A DNA stretch of 64,000 bases from Paenibacillus tengchongensis (GTDB lineage Bacteria > Bacillota > Bacilli > Paenibacillales > Paenibacillaceae), in the NCBI RefSeq assembly GCF_008973665.1, contig NZ_WACP01000005.1, forward strand, positions 248,001-312,000. Reading direction: 5' to 3'. The position numbers and the translations under genes were made by a program. Shown piece by piece: positions 8,729-17,942 of this stretch. The stretch's first letter is position 1. Each line of letters starts with the position of its first letter. Under the pieces are notes generated by a model. It saw only the letters and a program-made list of their open reading frames with translations, ran no database searches and had not been told where the DNA came from.

Positions 8729-10480
8729 ATGAAGCTGCACGCCCAATTTCTGAAGCTGCATTCCCGGCACTGCACACCGGAGGGTGAATGCGCTGTAACC
8801 CTGGATGAACTCGCCGCGACGCTGGGCTGTACCCACCGCAATGCCCTGCATATTATCAGCAAAATGTCCGCCCGGGGCTGGATTTCCTGGACCCCGAGCC
8901 GCGGGCGCGGCCGGCGCTCCCGGCTCGTCTTCCTTGCCGCCGCCGAAGAGATTGCGCTGCAGTCGATGCGCGAAGCCATCAGCGGCAAAGACATCAGCGG
9001 CGCGCTGGAAGGCATCCGCGGCCATGCGCGGGCCTCTTCGCTGCAGAACACGCTGCAGGGCTGGCTGCTGGCCTATTTCGGCCATCACACGGAAATCCGC
9101 AGCGACAAGCGGATCGACACGCTGCGGCTGCCTGTCACGCAGCGCCTTCACTCCTTCGATCCGCTGTACATGAATCTGCTGGCCGAATCGTTTGTATCCA
9201 GCCATGTTTTTGACGGGCTGGCGGCGCGGGGGACGGACGGAAGCACTGTGCAGTCCGGGCTGGCCCATGCCTGGGACACCGATGCCGCGCGGACTTCCTG
9301 GACCTTTCATCTGCGCAAAGAGGTCCTCTTCCATCACGGCAAAGTCCTTACCGCCGAGGATGTGGTGTATTCCTTCGAGCGGATGATGAATTCCTCGCAG
9401 CGGTTGCTCTACAGCTATATCATCAGAGACATCCGTGAGATCAAGGCGCTGAACCCGCTGACGGTACGGATTCTGCTGAAACGGCCGAACGAGCTGTTCC
9501 TGCCGTTTCTCTGCACCAGCCGGGCGGCGGTTGTTCCCCGCGATCCGGGCAGCGCGGCGGAGGGCAGCTTCGGCCGCAAGCCAGTGGGAACGGGACCGTT
9601 CCGATTGATCGAAGCAGAGGATGAGCGTTGTGTGCTGGAGGCTTTTCCGTATTATTTTCAGGGCAGGGCCCATCTGGACCGCGTCGAGATTGTGCATGTT
9701 CCCTGGAGCGCGGCCGGCGCTTACGGCGAGCCCGGCTCCGCGTTCCACATTATTCCTAACCCCTCCGCCGAGGATACCGCCTCCTGGGGCCGCATTTACT
9801 CCCCTTCGTCGGTGCGCAAATTTGTCACTTGCAACACGAAGAAAAAAGGACCGCTCAGCGATCCCTTGGTGCGCAGCAATATTATAAGTTGTCTCCATGA
9901 ATGTGCTGAGGTGAAGCCTGCGGACGGAGTGCCGGGATGTGCGGAGGAGCGGAAAGCTGCTGCAGAGAAAGCCGGTTTGGCGGGGATGAAAGTTGCGGAA
10001 ATCCGGGACGCTGCAGCGGTGCTGCAGATCGCCACCATTCCGCAGTATGCCGGCGATGCGGAGCTGGTCGCTTCGCGGCTGGCCCGGTACGGCCACATCT
10101 GCAGGGTGCTGCAGGTGTCGCCCGAGGAATTCAAAGGCCCGGTCCGCCTCGAATCCGATCTGATCGTCTTCTCCCTCCTCCGCGACCAGGATGAACAGCT
10201 GCGGCTGTTCGATCTGTATCTGACGCTGGCGGAGCACATGGAGCCGCGGATGCGGGCGGATATCGAGGGCCGGCTGCAGCTTATCGCCCGGGAACCGGAT
10301 TCCGCCGCCCGTTCAGCGGTCTTCCATGGAATCGAGGACCTGCTGGTCCAGGACAGCCAGCTGCATATCCTGTACGAGAAGCCCGGAGAAACGGCTTATC
10401 TGCCTACGGTGCGCGGCGTCTCCTTCAACAGTCAGGGCTGGGTGGACTTGCGCCGCCTGTGGTTCCCGCCGGAGCCGTAG
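8729..10480 (+). CDS. SgrR-like regulator: winged helix fused to solute-binding domain
   Basis: A 583-residue protein with an N-terminal helix-turn-helix (residues about 20-60, VTLDELAATLGCTHRNALHIISKM) followed by a family 5 peptide/solute-binding-protein domain (from about residue 125). This is the SgrR architecture, in which the binding-protein part is thought to sense a small ligand inside the cell. No signal peptide is present, in agreement. RBS AAAGGAG, 7 bases before ATG. SgrR-like activators usually lie beside an efflux or sugar transporter; here the divergent neighbour is a DUF4173 membrane protein, a possible target. Ligand unknown. Confidence 0.85.
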   Translation: MKLHAQFLKLHSRHCTPEGECAVTLDELAATLGCTHRNALHIISKMSARGWISWTPSRGRGRRSRLVFLAAAEEIALQSMREAISGKDISGALEGIRGHARASSLQNTLQGWLLAYFGHHTEIRSDKRIDTLRLPVTQRLHSFDPLYMNLLAESFVSSHVFDGLAARGTDGSTVQSGLAHAWDTDAARTSWTFHLRKEVLFHHGKVLTAEDVVYSFERMMNSSQRLLYSYIIRDIREIKALNPLTVRILLKRPNELFLPFLCTSRAAVVPRDPGSAAEGSFGRKPVGTGPFRLIEAEDERCVLEAFPYYFQGRAHLDRVEIVHVPWSAAGAYGEPGSAFHIIPNPSAEDTASWGRIYSPSSVRKFVTCNTKKKGPLSDPLVRSNIISCLHECAEVKPADGVPGCAEERKAAAEKAGLAGMKVAEIRDAAAVLQIATIPQYAGDAELVASRLARYGHICRVLQVSPEEFKGPVRLESDLIVFSLLRDQDEQLRLFDLYLTLAEHMEPRMRADIEGRLQLIAREPDSAARSAVFHGIEDLLVQDSQLHILYEKPGETAYLPTVRGVSFNSQGWVDLRRLWFPPEP

Positions 10481-10526
10481 GCGGGCTATTAATTAATTGC
10501 TGTTCCGATGCCATATTTCCCTCCGG

Positions 10527-11003
10527 CTAATCCATTAATCCTTTACCGATCAAATTGGCGGACGGCGGCTGCTTGCCGAGCTCCCTGGACCATACCGACA
10601 GCTGGCCGATATGATGAATTTCGTGGGCAATCATATGCCGCATAATCTCACCCCAGTATTCCGTGACTTCCGCCCCATCGCTTGGACGTATATCCGTGAA
10701 AATATTGCGCTCCAGCCCCTCATGCCAGCTCAGCACAAATGCTTCGACCTCCGGCCGGAAGCGCGCGTCAAGCGCCCGGACGCTCTGCAGGCTGCGGTAT
10801 CCGGCGAAATCCTCCTGGAAATCCGGCTTGTCCAGCATAACCATCGTCCAGCTCCATTCCACATCCGCAATGTGAAACAATGTCTTCAGAATGCTCCCAA
10901 CTCCCCCGACTCTTTGTTTCAGCAATTCTTCCTCCGGCAGTTCCTCACACCATTTGTACCACTGCTCACGCACCATCCAGTTATAACGAAAAAGGGTCTG
11001 CAT
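10527..11003 (-). CDS. DinB-family protein
   Basis: A 158-residue four-helix-bundle protein of the DinB/YfiT superfamily, whose members bind a divalent metal through three histidines. The candidate ligands are the His in LKTLFHIADVEW and two in MIAHEIHHIGQL. Such proteins are metal-dependent hydrolases or thiol transferases; the substrate here is unknown. The start is ATG 11003 behind AAGGAGGATAAGG; a start ten codons upstream would contain that site. It converges with the SgrR-like gene with 46 bp between stops. Confidence 0.86.
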   Translation of the reverse strand: MQTLFRYNWMVREQWYKWCEELPEEELLKQRVGGVGSILKTLFHIADVEWSWTMVMLDKPDFQEDFAGYRSLQSVRALDARFRPEVEAFVLSWHEGLERNIFTDIRPSDGAEVTEYWGEIMRHMIAHEIHHIGQLSVWSRELGKQPPSANLIGKGLMD

Positions 11004-11390
11004 CCTTATCCTCCTTATGGATTGAATTCTCACATTGACCCCAGTCTAGCACAACAGGAACAGCCTCAGGCAGGTAATGATTGTTTAGAAGTGTTTTATC
11101 CCTGAGGGGATACAACTGTAAAAATAAACGCAAAAAAGCCGCTGATCAGATCAGCGGCATTAATATTTTTATGTTATACGATATAAAAAAAACATAGTGT
11201 CCCTCAACGCTTACTATAAAGTTACTATAGCATGGAAATGTCAAGAATGCAAGCATTTTTGCGGGAAACCAAGAGAATAAATGCCAAATCCCCCTGAGCT
11301 GCACAAGCAAGGAATCAGAGCGGCCGGAATCCGGTTCGATTCCCCCGGAGCGGCCGTGTTATTATCTTCTGCACGAAGGAGGAGATTGGG
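11004..11390. other. Intergenic region with one hairpin, no gene seen
   Basis: Between the start of the DinB gene (reverse) and the ABC operon (forward). I see the promoter space for both, one strong dyad at 11138-11158 (listed separately), an AT-rich stretch after it, and a direct repeat of GAGCGGCCG at about 11320 and 11350. The ABC transporter promoter should lie in the last 150 bp. No open frame with a ribosome site was found. Confidence 0.5.
11131..11166. terminator. Intergenic dyad, terminator-like
   Basis: A perfect 9-bp stem, GCCGCTGAT and ATCAGCGGC with a CAG loop, at 11138-11158. It has six A bases on its left (a T tract for reverse-strand transcripts) and ATTAATATTTTT on its right. 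It is therefore shaped like a bidirectional terminator, yet both flanking genes start, rather than end, at this region. It may insulate the two divergent promoters or mark the end of an unseen short transcript. Confidence 0.55.
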
Positions 11391-12206
11391 ATGCAGATTG
11401 AGTTGCGGGATATCCGCAAAAGCTTCAAGGTGTATAAACGCCCCGAAGGCAAATTCGGCTTGCTGCGGGGCGCTTTTATGCGGAATGTACAGCAGGTGGA
11501 GGCGCTTGGCGGCATCAGCTTTGACATCGCCGCAGGAGAACTGGTCGGCTACATCGGCCCGAACGGCGCCGGGAAATCAACCTCAGTCAAGATCATGAGC
11601 GGTATTCTCACCCCCGACAGCGGGGAATGCCGCATCATGGGCAGAGTGCCGTGGAAGGAGCGGCAGCGGCATGTGTCGCGCATCGGCGTGGTATTCGGGC
11701 AGCGCTCACAATTGTGGTGGGATGTGCCGGTGGAGGACTCTTTTGACGTACTGAAGGACATTTACGGCATTGCGCCGGGCGATTACAGGTCCAGGCTGGC
11801 CGAGCTTACGGCAACCCTGGATGTGGAGAGCCTCCTGAGAACGCCGGTCCGGCAGCTGTCGCTTGGACAGCGGATGCGCTGTGAGCTGGTGGCTGCCCTG
11901 CTGCACCGTCCGCAGATTCTGTTCCTCGACGAGCCGACGATCGGACTCGACGCCGTCTCGAAGCTGGCGCTGCGCAGCTTCCTGAAAGAAGAGAACCGCA
12001 AGCACGGTGTCACCATGCTGCTGACTACCCATGATATGGACGATATTGAAGCGCTGTGCGAACGGGTAATGGTCATCGGACACGGGCAACTGCTTTATGA
12101 TGGCCGGCTGGCGGGCTTGCAGGAGAAATACGCTCCGGAAGTGACATTGAAGGTCAATACCGATGCGATGATCGCCGCGATGTATAGCGATCTGGCACTG
12201 ACCTGA
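11391..12206 (+). CDS. ABC-2 type transporter, ATP-binding subunit
   Basis: A 271-residue ATPase. Walker A GPNGAGKST, Q-loop in FGQRSQL, signature LSLGQRMRCE, Walker B ILFLDEP and the H-loop TTHD are all intact. It belongs to the NatA/drug-exporter group whose partners are two ABC-2 permeases of the DUF990 family, which follow directly. Members of this group are usually 320 or more residues long; this one stops soon after LQEKYAPE and lacks most of the C-terminal extension. Reading the next 60 bases in the other frames gives no lost tail. RBS GAAGGAGGAG. Substrate unknown. Confidence 0.9.
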   Translation: MQIELRDIRKSFKVYKRPEGKFGLLRGAFMRNVQQVEALGGISFDIAAGELVGYIGPNGAGKSTSVKIMSGILTPDSGECRIMGRVPWKERQRHVSRIGVVFGQRSQLWWDVPVEDSFDVLKDIYGIAPGDYRSRLAELTATLDVESLLRTPVRQLSLGQRMRCELVAALLHRPQILFLDEPTIGLDAVSKLALRSFLKEENRKHGVTMLLTTHDMDDIEALCERVMVIGHGQLLYDGRLAGLQEKYAPEVTLKVNTDAMIAAMYSDLALT

Positions 12207-12271
12207 CCGCCCTAGGGACAACTGCAGCTCCCGGTCAAATTTGCGATTCTTTTTAATAATGGAGGTGTAAC

Positions 12272-13099
12272 ATGAATTGGAAGCAAACCGGCAGGGCGAG
12301 CCGCTCCCTGCTGCGCATCAGCATGGCCGAAGGGCTGCAATACCGGGCGTCCGCCATTTCGGGGGTGTTCGTCAGCGTCTTCTGGGGGATTATCGAATGC
12401 GTGCTGTTCACGGTCTTTTATACATACAGTGACAACGGGTGGAACAACAACGGCCTCAGCCTGGAGCAGACGATTTCATATGTGTGGCTGGGGCAGGCGC
12501 TGTTTCTGTTTCAGCGGATGAACATCGACGGCGAGCTGATGGACAAAATCAACAACGGCAACGTCGGCATCGACCTGTGCCGGCCGCTGGACCTGTACAC
12601 CCACTGGTTCGTCAAAAGCTCAGCCGCCAAGCTGGGCACATCCTGGATCCGTTCGGTGGCGACCATTGGTGTCGGTCTGCTCTTGCCGGCGGGATATGCA
12701 CTCGGTGCACCGGAGTCTCCGGCAGGCTTCCTCTGCTTCCTGATGTCGGTGTCCATGGCCTTCATCCTGTGCTCGGCATACGCCATGCTGGTGACCGCCA
12801 TCCGGCTCAATGTCACCTGGGGCGACGGTCCGACCTATATTCTGCTTCTGGTCAGCGGCATTCTCTCCGGAACCTATCTGCCGCTGCGGCTGTGGCCGGA
12901 TGAATTGCAGACCTTTCTGTACCTGCAGCCCTTCGGCGGCTTTGCCGATATTCCGATCCAGCTCTATGTCGGCAGTCTGGAGCCTGCGTCCGCTTTACCG
13001 GGAATCGGTCTGCAGCTGATGTGGAGCATGATCTTTATCGTTGCCGGCCGGATCATCATGAACCGTAAACTGCACACTATTATTGTCCAAGGAGGCTGA
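12272..13099 (+). CDS. ABC-2 family permease subunit (DUF990 type)
   Basis: A 275-residue membrane protein with six hydrophobic segments, found 65 bp after the ATPase gene. The N-terminal part (MAEGLQYRASAISG and VFWGIIECVLF) and the conserved LDLYTHWF segment match the DUF990 ABC-2 permeases that work as pairs. RBS GGAGGTGTAAC before ATG 12272. It forms the first half of the membrane channel of the exporter with the next gene. Confidence 0.87.
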   Translation: MNWKQTGRASRSLLRISMAEGLQYRASAISGVFVSVFWGIIECVLFTVFYTYSDNGWNNNGLSLEQTISYVWLGQALFLFQRMNIDGELMDKINNGNVGIDLCRPLDLYTHWFVKSSAAKLGTSWIRSVATIGVGLLLPAGYALGAPESPAGFLCFLMSVSMAFILCSAYAMLVTAIRLNVTWGDGPTYILLLVSGILSGTYLPLRLWPDELQTFLYLQPFGGFADIPIQLYVGSLEPASALPGIGLQLMWSMIFIVAGRIIMNRKLHTIIVQGG

Positions 13100-13107
13100 A
13101 CCTGCCC

Positions 13108-13899
13108 ATGATCTCGGAAGTTAAAATCTACGGCAAATATTTACGGATGCATCTGCTCTCCGGCATGGAATACAAGGGCTGGTGGCTGATGCTGATCCAG
13201 GTGTTCGTCGTGGTCGTCACCGATCCCATATCCACGGTGCTGCTGTTCTCACGTTTCGGCAATATCGGGGAGTGGACGGTCGCGCACATTATTCTGGTCT
13301 ATGCGCTGGCAGTCGCCTCCTTCGGGCTGGCGGAATCCTTATGCCGGGGCTTCGACTATTTCCCGTGGCAGCTGCTGCGCACCGGCGAATTCGACAGGCT
13401 GCTGCTGCGCCCGCGCTCCCTGTTCGTCCAGGTGGCCGCCTCCCGGTTCCATCTGCACCGCTTAGTCCGCCCGGCTACCGGAATCTGTGCAGTGGTGTGG
13501 GCGCTCTCCGAGCTGGAGGTGCCGCTGTCCCCGCGCAATATTGCCATTCTCGTCATGGCACTGGCAGGAGGCTGCATTATGTATTGCGGGGTGTTCGTAT
13601 TGACCTCGGGCGTCGCCTTCTTTACCGTCAAAGGGCTGGACTGGATCTATCTCTTCACCAACGCCAGCTACCAGGTAACGCGCTGCCCGGAGCCTTACCT
13701 GCCCCAAGCGCTCAAATCCATGTTCAGCTTCCTGCTCCCGATGCTGTTCATCAGCTTCTATCCGGCGGCGACGGTCTGCGGCTGGGATTACCCGGCGTGG
13801 CCCGGTTATCTGGCCTTGCCTGCAGGAGCGGCATTCCTCGGCTGTGCGCTGCTTGTCTGGCGTATCGGCGTCCGCCACTACAAAAGCACAGGCAGCTGA
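13108..13899 (+). CDS. ABC-2 family permease subunit (DUF990 type)
   Basis: A 263-residue membrane protein with about six hydrophobic segments. It resembles the second permease of DUF990 systems, with the family's DYFPWQLLRTGEFDRLLLRP block between the second and third segments. It starts 8 bp after the first permease, whose stop codon overlaps the AAGGAGG ribosome site of this gene, so the two are translationally close. The three genes form a complete exporter operon; no regulator is attached, and the cargo is unknown. Confidence 0.87.
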   Translation: MISEVKIYGKYLRMHLLSGMEYKGWWLMLIQVFVVVVTDPISTVLLFSRFGNIGEWTVAHIILVYALAVASFGLAESLCRGFDYFPWQLLRTGEFDRLLLRPRSLFVQVAASRFHLHRLVRPATGICAVVWALSELEVPLSPRNIAILVMALAGGCIMYCGVFVLTSGVAFFTVKGLDWIYLFTNASYQVTRCPEPYLPQALKSMFSFLLPMLFISFYPAATVCGWDYPAWPGYLALPAGAAFLGCALLVWRIGVRHYKSTGS

Positions 13900-13921
13900 C
13901 TCCGGAACCGGAGCAGCTGCC
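13891..13921. terminator. Hairpin at the end of the ABC operon
   Basis: GGCAGCTG..CTCCGG pairs with CCGGAG.CAGCTGCC, giving a stem of 14 pairs with one bulged A and an AA loop. It overlaps the permease stop codon and lies between convergent genes, so it can serve both strands. No clear T tract follows, so termination by this element alone is uncertain. Confidence 0.5.
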
Positions 13922-13936
13922 TGCCATTAGCAAAGC

Positions 13937-14380
13937 TTAATGCGAAACCAGATGCTTGCGGTATCCTTCCACCTTCTCTTCCCGGTAGCCGAGCGCCTCA
14001 TAGAAGACATGCGCCTCTTTCCGCTTATCTCCGGAAACCAGGATAATATAGGAACAGTCCCGCTCGTGGGCCATAGCCTCCAGCCGGTCCATCAGCTGCT
14101 TGCCCAGCCCCTGGCGGCGGGCCCGGGAAGAGACCACCACATTCTCGACTACCATGAACTGGCGGCACTCGCCGACCAGATCCTGGCAGATAATACCCAT
14201 CAGCGAGCCGAGCAGTTCGCCGCCGACATAGGCGCCGAGCAGAATATACCTGTCATCCCCTGCAATGCGGCCGAAGGTTTCGGCCAGCTTCGCCGGATTA
14301 GCCGGCTGTCCCATTAATTCCCCGTAAAGAAGATTCAGCTGCTCCAGTTCTTGTGCTTCCACTGCTTTGATCGTAGCCAT
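13937..14380 (-). CDS. GNAT family N-acetyltransferase
   Basis: A 147-residue single-domain GNAT protein. The acetyl-CoA loop is RRQGLGKQL, after the beta-4 strand ENVVVSSRA, and the C-terminal VFYEALGYRE segment is typical. Start at ATG 14380 (MATIKAVE), with AGGAGAG upstream at a slightly long spacing; a frame 20 codons longer exists but lacks a site. It converges with the ABC operon. Substrate unknown. Confidence 0.85.
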   Translation of the reverse strand: MATIKAVEAQELEQLNLLYGELMGQPANPAKLAETFGRIAGDDRYILLGAYVGGELLGSLMGIICQDLVGECRQFMVVENVVVSSRARRQGLGKQLMDRLEAMAHERDCSYIILVSGDKRKEAHVFYEALGYREEKVEGYRKHLVSH

Positions 14381-14608
14381 GTTTGCTGTTGCCTCTCCTT
14401 CTATGAATTGTTGTACCGCTCTCTTCAACAAGCTGTCCACCGTACGGCTCCGTTATACCCCGTGGGCTTGCTTTTGCCCAAAATTAGGAAGGCCGGCTTA
14501 CACCACCGGCTTAGAATCCGCCGGAATGGACCACTTCAATCTGTGTTCCTTCGCCTTGCCCCCTGATCTGGATACAGATTTGTCCCTCGCCCTGATCCCC
14601 GACCAAGC

Positions 14609-15046
14609 CTACTCCCCGATCCGCAGCTCGAACTGCTCCGACTTCCCGTCCCATTCCACATCTACGCTAATGACAGCATCTTCACGCAATATGATTTCTC
14701 CATTACCTTTGGATTCCAGTTGTCCCGCCGCTGGCGGTCCGTCCTGAGTTAGTATCGTGCTGGTTCCCGTTGTTTTGTAGCCGTATTTAAACTGTTTGAT
14801 ATTCTCCAGATCGCCCGGGTCGCCTTTGTACTTGAGCTCAAATGTATAGCTCTGTGTCGGCTCATAATACGCATCCTTGCCGTCCTGCTTCGCAGGCTTC
14901 TCCGAAGCTTTCTGAATATATTCAGCCGACCAGCTCTCGCTTTCCCCTGTAAAGGTATAGTTATAATACAGCTTATCGTCGCTGCAGGCCGTGATCATCA
15001 GGAGTATCAATCCAGCCATCATGAATATGTGTAGAAGTTTTTTCAT
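14609..15046 (-). CDS. Small putative lipoprotein
   Basis: A 145-residue secreted lipoprotein with an MKK start, a hydrophobic core and the lipobox ITAC. The remaining part is polar and beta-rich with many Lys, Glu and aromatic residues; I do not recognise it. The start at ATG 15046 sits 8 bases after GGAGG. It follows the P-loop kinase and malic enzyme genes on the same strand, 51 bp behind the kinase stop, and may be transcribed with them, though no functional link is apparent. Confidence 0.75.
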   Translation of the reverse strand: MKKLLHIFMMAGLILLMITACSDDKLYYNYTFTGESESWSAEYIQKASEKPAKQDGKDAYYEPTQSYTFELKYKGDPGDLENIKQFKYGYKTTGTSTILTQDGPPAAGQLESKGNGEIILREDAVISVDVEWDGKSEQFELRIGE

Positions 15047-15097
15047 ACCGTAAGCCTCCATTTCCTCTTGCCCGTTGTGCCATCTGGGCCAGAACCG

Positions 15098-15640
15098 TTA
15101 ATTATCATGGGATAACCTGCCGAGAACGGCTTCCACGCGCTCTTCGGTCGTCAGGTCTCCCTCCAGCCGCAGAATCGGACAATTCAGCTGTGCCATCCAC
15201 CCTTCATGCAGCTTTCGGCTTCTGACCTGCTTATCGGCTGTATCGTAAAGCGCAGCCCATTCCAGAAACTCCCGGTGTGCTTCATGCCTACTTCTTCCCG
15301 GTAAGATATCATTTCCGTAGCGCTCGTATTCTCTGGCTCTCAGACGATTCATGCGCAGTTCAGGAGAGATCCACAGAAAGATCACCAGATCGAACCAGGA
15401 GCGGAGCTCATCTCCCCAACCGCAAACCGCCCCTGACAGAATCCACGGCTCGGGCCCGGATAAATCCCGTTTGATCCGCTCCAGCCGCTCAGGAACCGGT
15501 GTCTGCTCTGTATATTTATGCGCCCAGAAGTAGTTGTCAGTGTCGAGCGACCTGTGCGGGAGACGGTCGGCAAGAGCATAGGCAAGCGTACTTGTGCCGG
15601 AGCCGGAGGCGCCCATAATATGAATTCTGCTGCGCAGCAC
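15098..15640 (-). CDS. Adenylate-kinase-like P-loop NTPase
   Basis: A 180-residue protein with an N-terminal Walker A (GASGSGTST) and the small-kinase fold of the FlaR/topology-modulation type of adenylate-kinase-like proteins. A Walker B-like strand (DLVIFLWIS) and an Arg-rich lid region (RLRAREYERYG) follow. The start is GTG 15640 behind GGAGGTGAT. It begins 14 bp after the malic enzyme stop, so the two are likely co-transcribed. The phosphate acceptor is unknown. Confidence 0.78.
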   Translation of the reverse strand: MLRSRIHIMGASGSGTSTLAYALADRLPHRSLDTDNYFWAHKYTEQTPVPERLERIKRDLSGPEPWILSGAVCGWGDELRSWFDLVIFLWISPELRMNRLRAREYERYGNDILPGRSRHEAHREFLEWAALYDTADKQVRSRKLHEGWMAQLNCPILRLEGDLTTEERVEAVLGRLSHDN

Positions 15641-15654
15641 CCGATCACCTCCGT

Positions 15655-17064
15655 TCACTGTGAAATATCCGGCGGAACACGGCGGGCCATTCCGGTCGCA
15701 ATTGCCGCTTTAACAACCGCCAGCCGGACCTCCTCCACTACCTTCTCGTTAAAAATACTCGGGATGATATATTGCTCATTAAGCTCATCCTCCTGCACGA
15801 CAGCGGCAATCGCCTGCGCGGCGGCCAGCTTCATCTCCAAATTCACCGTCTTGGCGCGGCAATCCAGCGCCCCGCGGAAGATTCCGGGAAAGCAGAGCAC
15901 ATTGTTGATCTGGTTCGGGTAATCGCTCCGCCCTGTAGCCAGCACACGGACGCGCGGCTCGGCCAGCTCGGGATCAATTTCGGGAATCGGATTCGCCATG
16001 GCAAACACGATCCGCTCCGGGGCCATCGCTTCCAGCAGCGCCGCATCAAGAATGTTGCCGCCGGAGACACCGATGAACACATCTGCGCCGTTCATCGCTT
16101 CTGCGAGCCCGCCCGCGAGACCCTCGGGATTCGTCGCCTCGGCCAAATACGCCCACTCACTGTTCGTATAGGTATGTTCCCGGCTGAGAATGCCTTCCCG
16201 ATCCACGGCGTAGAGCTTGCTTGCCCCCGCCGCCAGCAGGAGCCGGCAGATCGACACACCGGCAGCGCCGATACCGACCACCACGATCCGGCAATCGGAT
16301 AGCGGTTTGCCCACCACCTTCAGCGCGTTCAGCAGTCCGGCCAGCGCGACTACCGCCGTTCCGTGCTGGTCGTCGTGGAAGACGGGGATATCCAGCTCCG
16401 CTGAGAGCCGCCGCTCAATCTCGAAGCAGCGCGGCGAACTGATGTCCTCCAGATTGATGCCGCCGAACCCCGGGGCAACCGCTTTCACAATACCGATAAT
16501 CTGCTCGGTATCCTTCGTGTTCAGGCAGAGAGGAAATGCGTCGACGTCCGCCAGCTGCTTGAACAGCATGGCTTTGCCCTCCATGACCGGCAGCGCGGCC
16601 TCCGGGCCGATATCGCCGAGGCCAAGCACTGCGGTGCCGTCAGTAACGACGGCAACGGTATTTCTTTTAATGGTCAGCGAGTTGGCTTTACCCGGGTCTG
16701 CTGCAATCGCCATACAGACACGGGCCACGCCGGGCGTATAGACGAGCGACAGATCCTCCCGGTTCTTGATCGGCATTTTCGGCGAGATCTCGATCTTACC
16801 GCCGAGATGGGCCAGAAAGGTGCGGTCCGAAACATTGATGACCTTGATTCCCGGCATGCCGGAGAGAACGAATATCAGTTCTTCATTGCCCGCGTCCTGC
16901 ACATTGACCGTAATATCGCGCACCGTCGTCTCTTTGCCCGCCCGGATAACGTCGATGGCGACCATATCGCCACCGGCTGCGGCGAGCTTAGCCGCCACCT
17001 CACCGAACGACGCTTCCCGTGTGCGGATTTCCAGCCGGATAATCATTGTCGTCGCAATGGACAT
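15655..17064 (-). CDS. NAD(P)-dependent malic enzyme with N-terminal ACT domain
   Basis: A 469-residue enzyme converting malate to pyruvate and CO2. Residues about 1-80 form an ACT-like regulatory domain, which makes this longer than the 410-residue YtsJ of Bacillus. The catalytic part contains the YTPGVA motif, the lysine of KRNTVAVVTDG, the metal-binding FHDDQHGT, and a Rossmann segment VVVGIGAAG. The C-terminal FPGIFRGALD block is also conserved. Start ATG 17064 with GGAGG 8 bases before. Cofactor preference cannot be decided by eye. An ACT domain suggests amino-acid or similar allosteric control. Confidence 0.92.
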   Translation of the reverse strand: MSIATTMIIRLEIRTREASFGEVAAKLAAAGGDMVAIDVIRAGKETTVRDITVNVQDAGNEELIFVLSGMPGIKVINVSDRTFLAHLGGKIEISPKMPIKNREDLSLVYTPGVARVCMAIAADPGKANSLTIKRNTVAVVTDGTAVLGLGDIGPEAALPVMEGKAMLFKQLADVDAFPLCLNTKDTEQIIGIVKAVAPGFGGINLEDISSPRCFEIERRLSAELDIPVFHDDQHGTAVVALAGLLNALKVVGKPLSDCRIVVVGIGAAGVSICRLLLAAGASKLYAVDREGILSREHTYTNSEWAYLAEATNPEGLAGGLAEAMNGADVFIGVSGGNILDAALLEAMAPERIVFAMANPIPEIDPELAEPRVRVLATGRSDYPNQINNVLCFPGIFRGALDCRAKTVNLEMKLAAAQAIAAVVQEDELNEQYIIPSIFNEKVVEEVRLAVVKAAIATGMARRVPPDISQ

Positions 17065-17225
17065 AGCATAGGCCTCCTTCAGCTATCAACCCTATGTCCA
17101 CTATACTATAAGTTCACACAAAATACATAAGTATGGAAGCTGAGGAATTCTCCGGGTTCTTTTTCCGCCTGTACATTTACTGCATGTTATCCACTGATTT
17201 CATTAACTTTACAGGCGCTGGTCTT

Positions 17226-17864
17226 CTATGGCCTATACTGCTCTTCCAGCAGCACCCCTTTGTCTCCGGCAGAAGTAACATGAAACAGCCGTTCCAGCGG
17301 TTCGCTGGAGATGAGCTCGTCATAGGGGATCAGCTTATGGACGGCCCCGTCCAGCACGGCAATTTGGACATCACGGTCCAGCGGCACGCGAACGCTTTCC
17401 CCGCTGTCATTGCGGATATAGAAATTATTCGGCAGCTCATCCCCATCGACAACAAGGCCTGCTGCTTTGGCTGCAGCGACCGCTTCCGCTCCCGAGAGCC
17501 ACTCGACTTCATCAAGTTCAAGGTAAATCCCCTGGTCATCTTCTGCCAGCTTAGTAATGAACCCCAGCCTCTTCGTAACATGCGGCAGACTCATTACACC
17601 CTTTCGCAGCTCCGATAGCTGTTCGCCGCTGATCCGGCCATCTTGGGAGTTATACTCCAGCTCCAGCAGCGCCACCTTTTGAATCAGCTCCCCTGAGCTT
17701 TGCTGCAACGAGGCTTCTCCCTGAATTTCTGCCCGCATCCTTGAGCTTAACAAGTTCAAGTTCTCCTGCAGGCTCCGGTTGCGCATGAAATAGGTTACAT
17801 TGAACCCCAAGGAGACCGCGAGCAATATAATTACGACCGCCCGGCGTTTGTTACGGTCCGGCAT
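17226..17864 (-). CDS. Membrane-anchored protein of unknown function
   Basis: A 212-residue protein with a basic N-terminus, one transmembrane segment (residues about 8-25) and a coiled-coil stretch after it (about 30-75), followed by a mainly beta C-terminal part that I cannot assign. The bulk should lie outside the membrane. Start at ATG 17864 with AGCAGG 8 bases before; GTG three codons earlier is the alternative. It lies between the TetR regulator and malic enzyme on the same strand. About 160 bp separate it from the malic enzyme start. Confidence 0.7.
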   Translation of the reverse strand: MPDRNKRRAVVIILLAVSLGFNVTYFMRNRSLQENLNLLSSRMRAEIQGEASLQQSSGELIQKVALLELEYNSQDGRISGEQLSELRKGVMSLPHVTKRLGFITKLAEDDQGIYLELDEVEWLSGAEAVAAAKAAGLVVDGDELPNNFYIRNDSGESVRVPLDRDVQIAVLDGAVHKLIPYDELISSEPLERLFHVTSAGDKGVLLEEQYRP

Positions 17865-17942
17865 GGATTTCACCTGCTTTCCAAGTATCTGCCTTAATCA
17901 TCATCCATAATTTAGCACATACGGAACGCCGCGCCTGTAACT

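Noticed and set aside
8627..10237. 536-residue open frame antisense to the SgrR-like gene
   Set aside because: The forward frame has a recognisable two-domain protein and a good ribosome site; the reverse frame has no known motif.
11320..11358. tRNA-like T-loop sequence GGTTCGATTCC
   Set aside because: The flanking bases do not form a five-pair T stem, and no acceptor, D or anticodon arms can be drawn around it.
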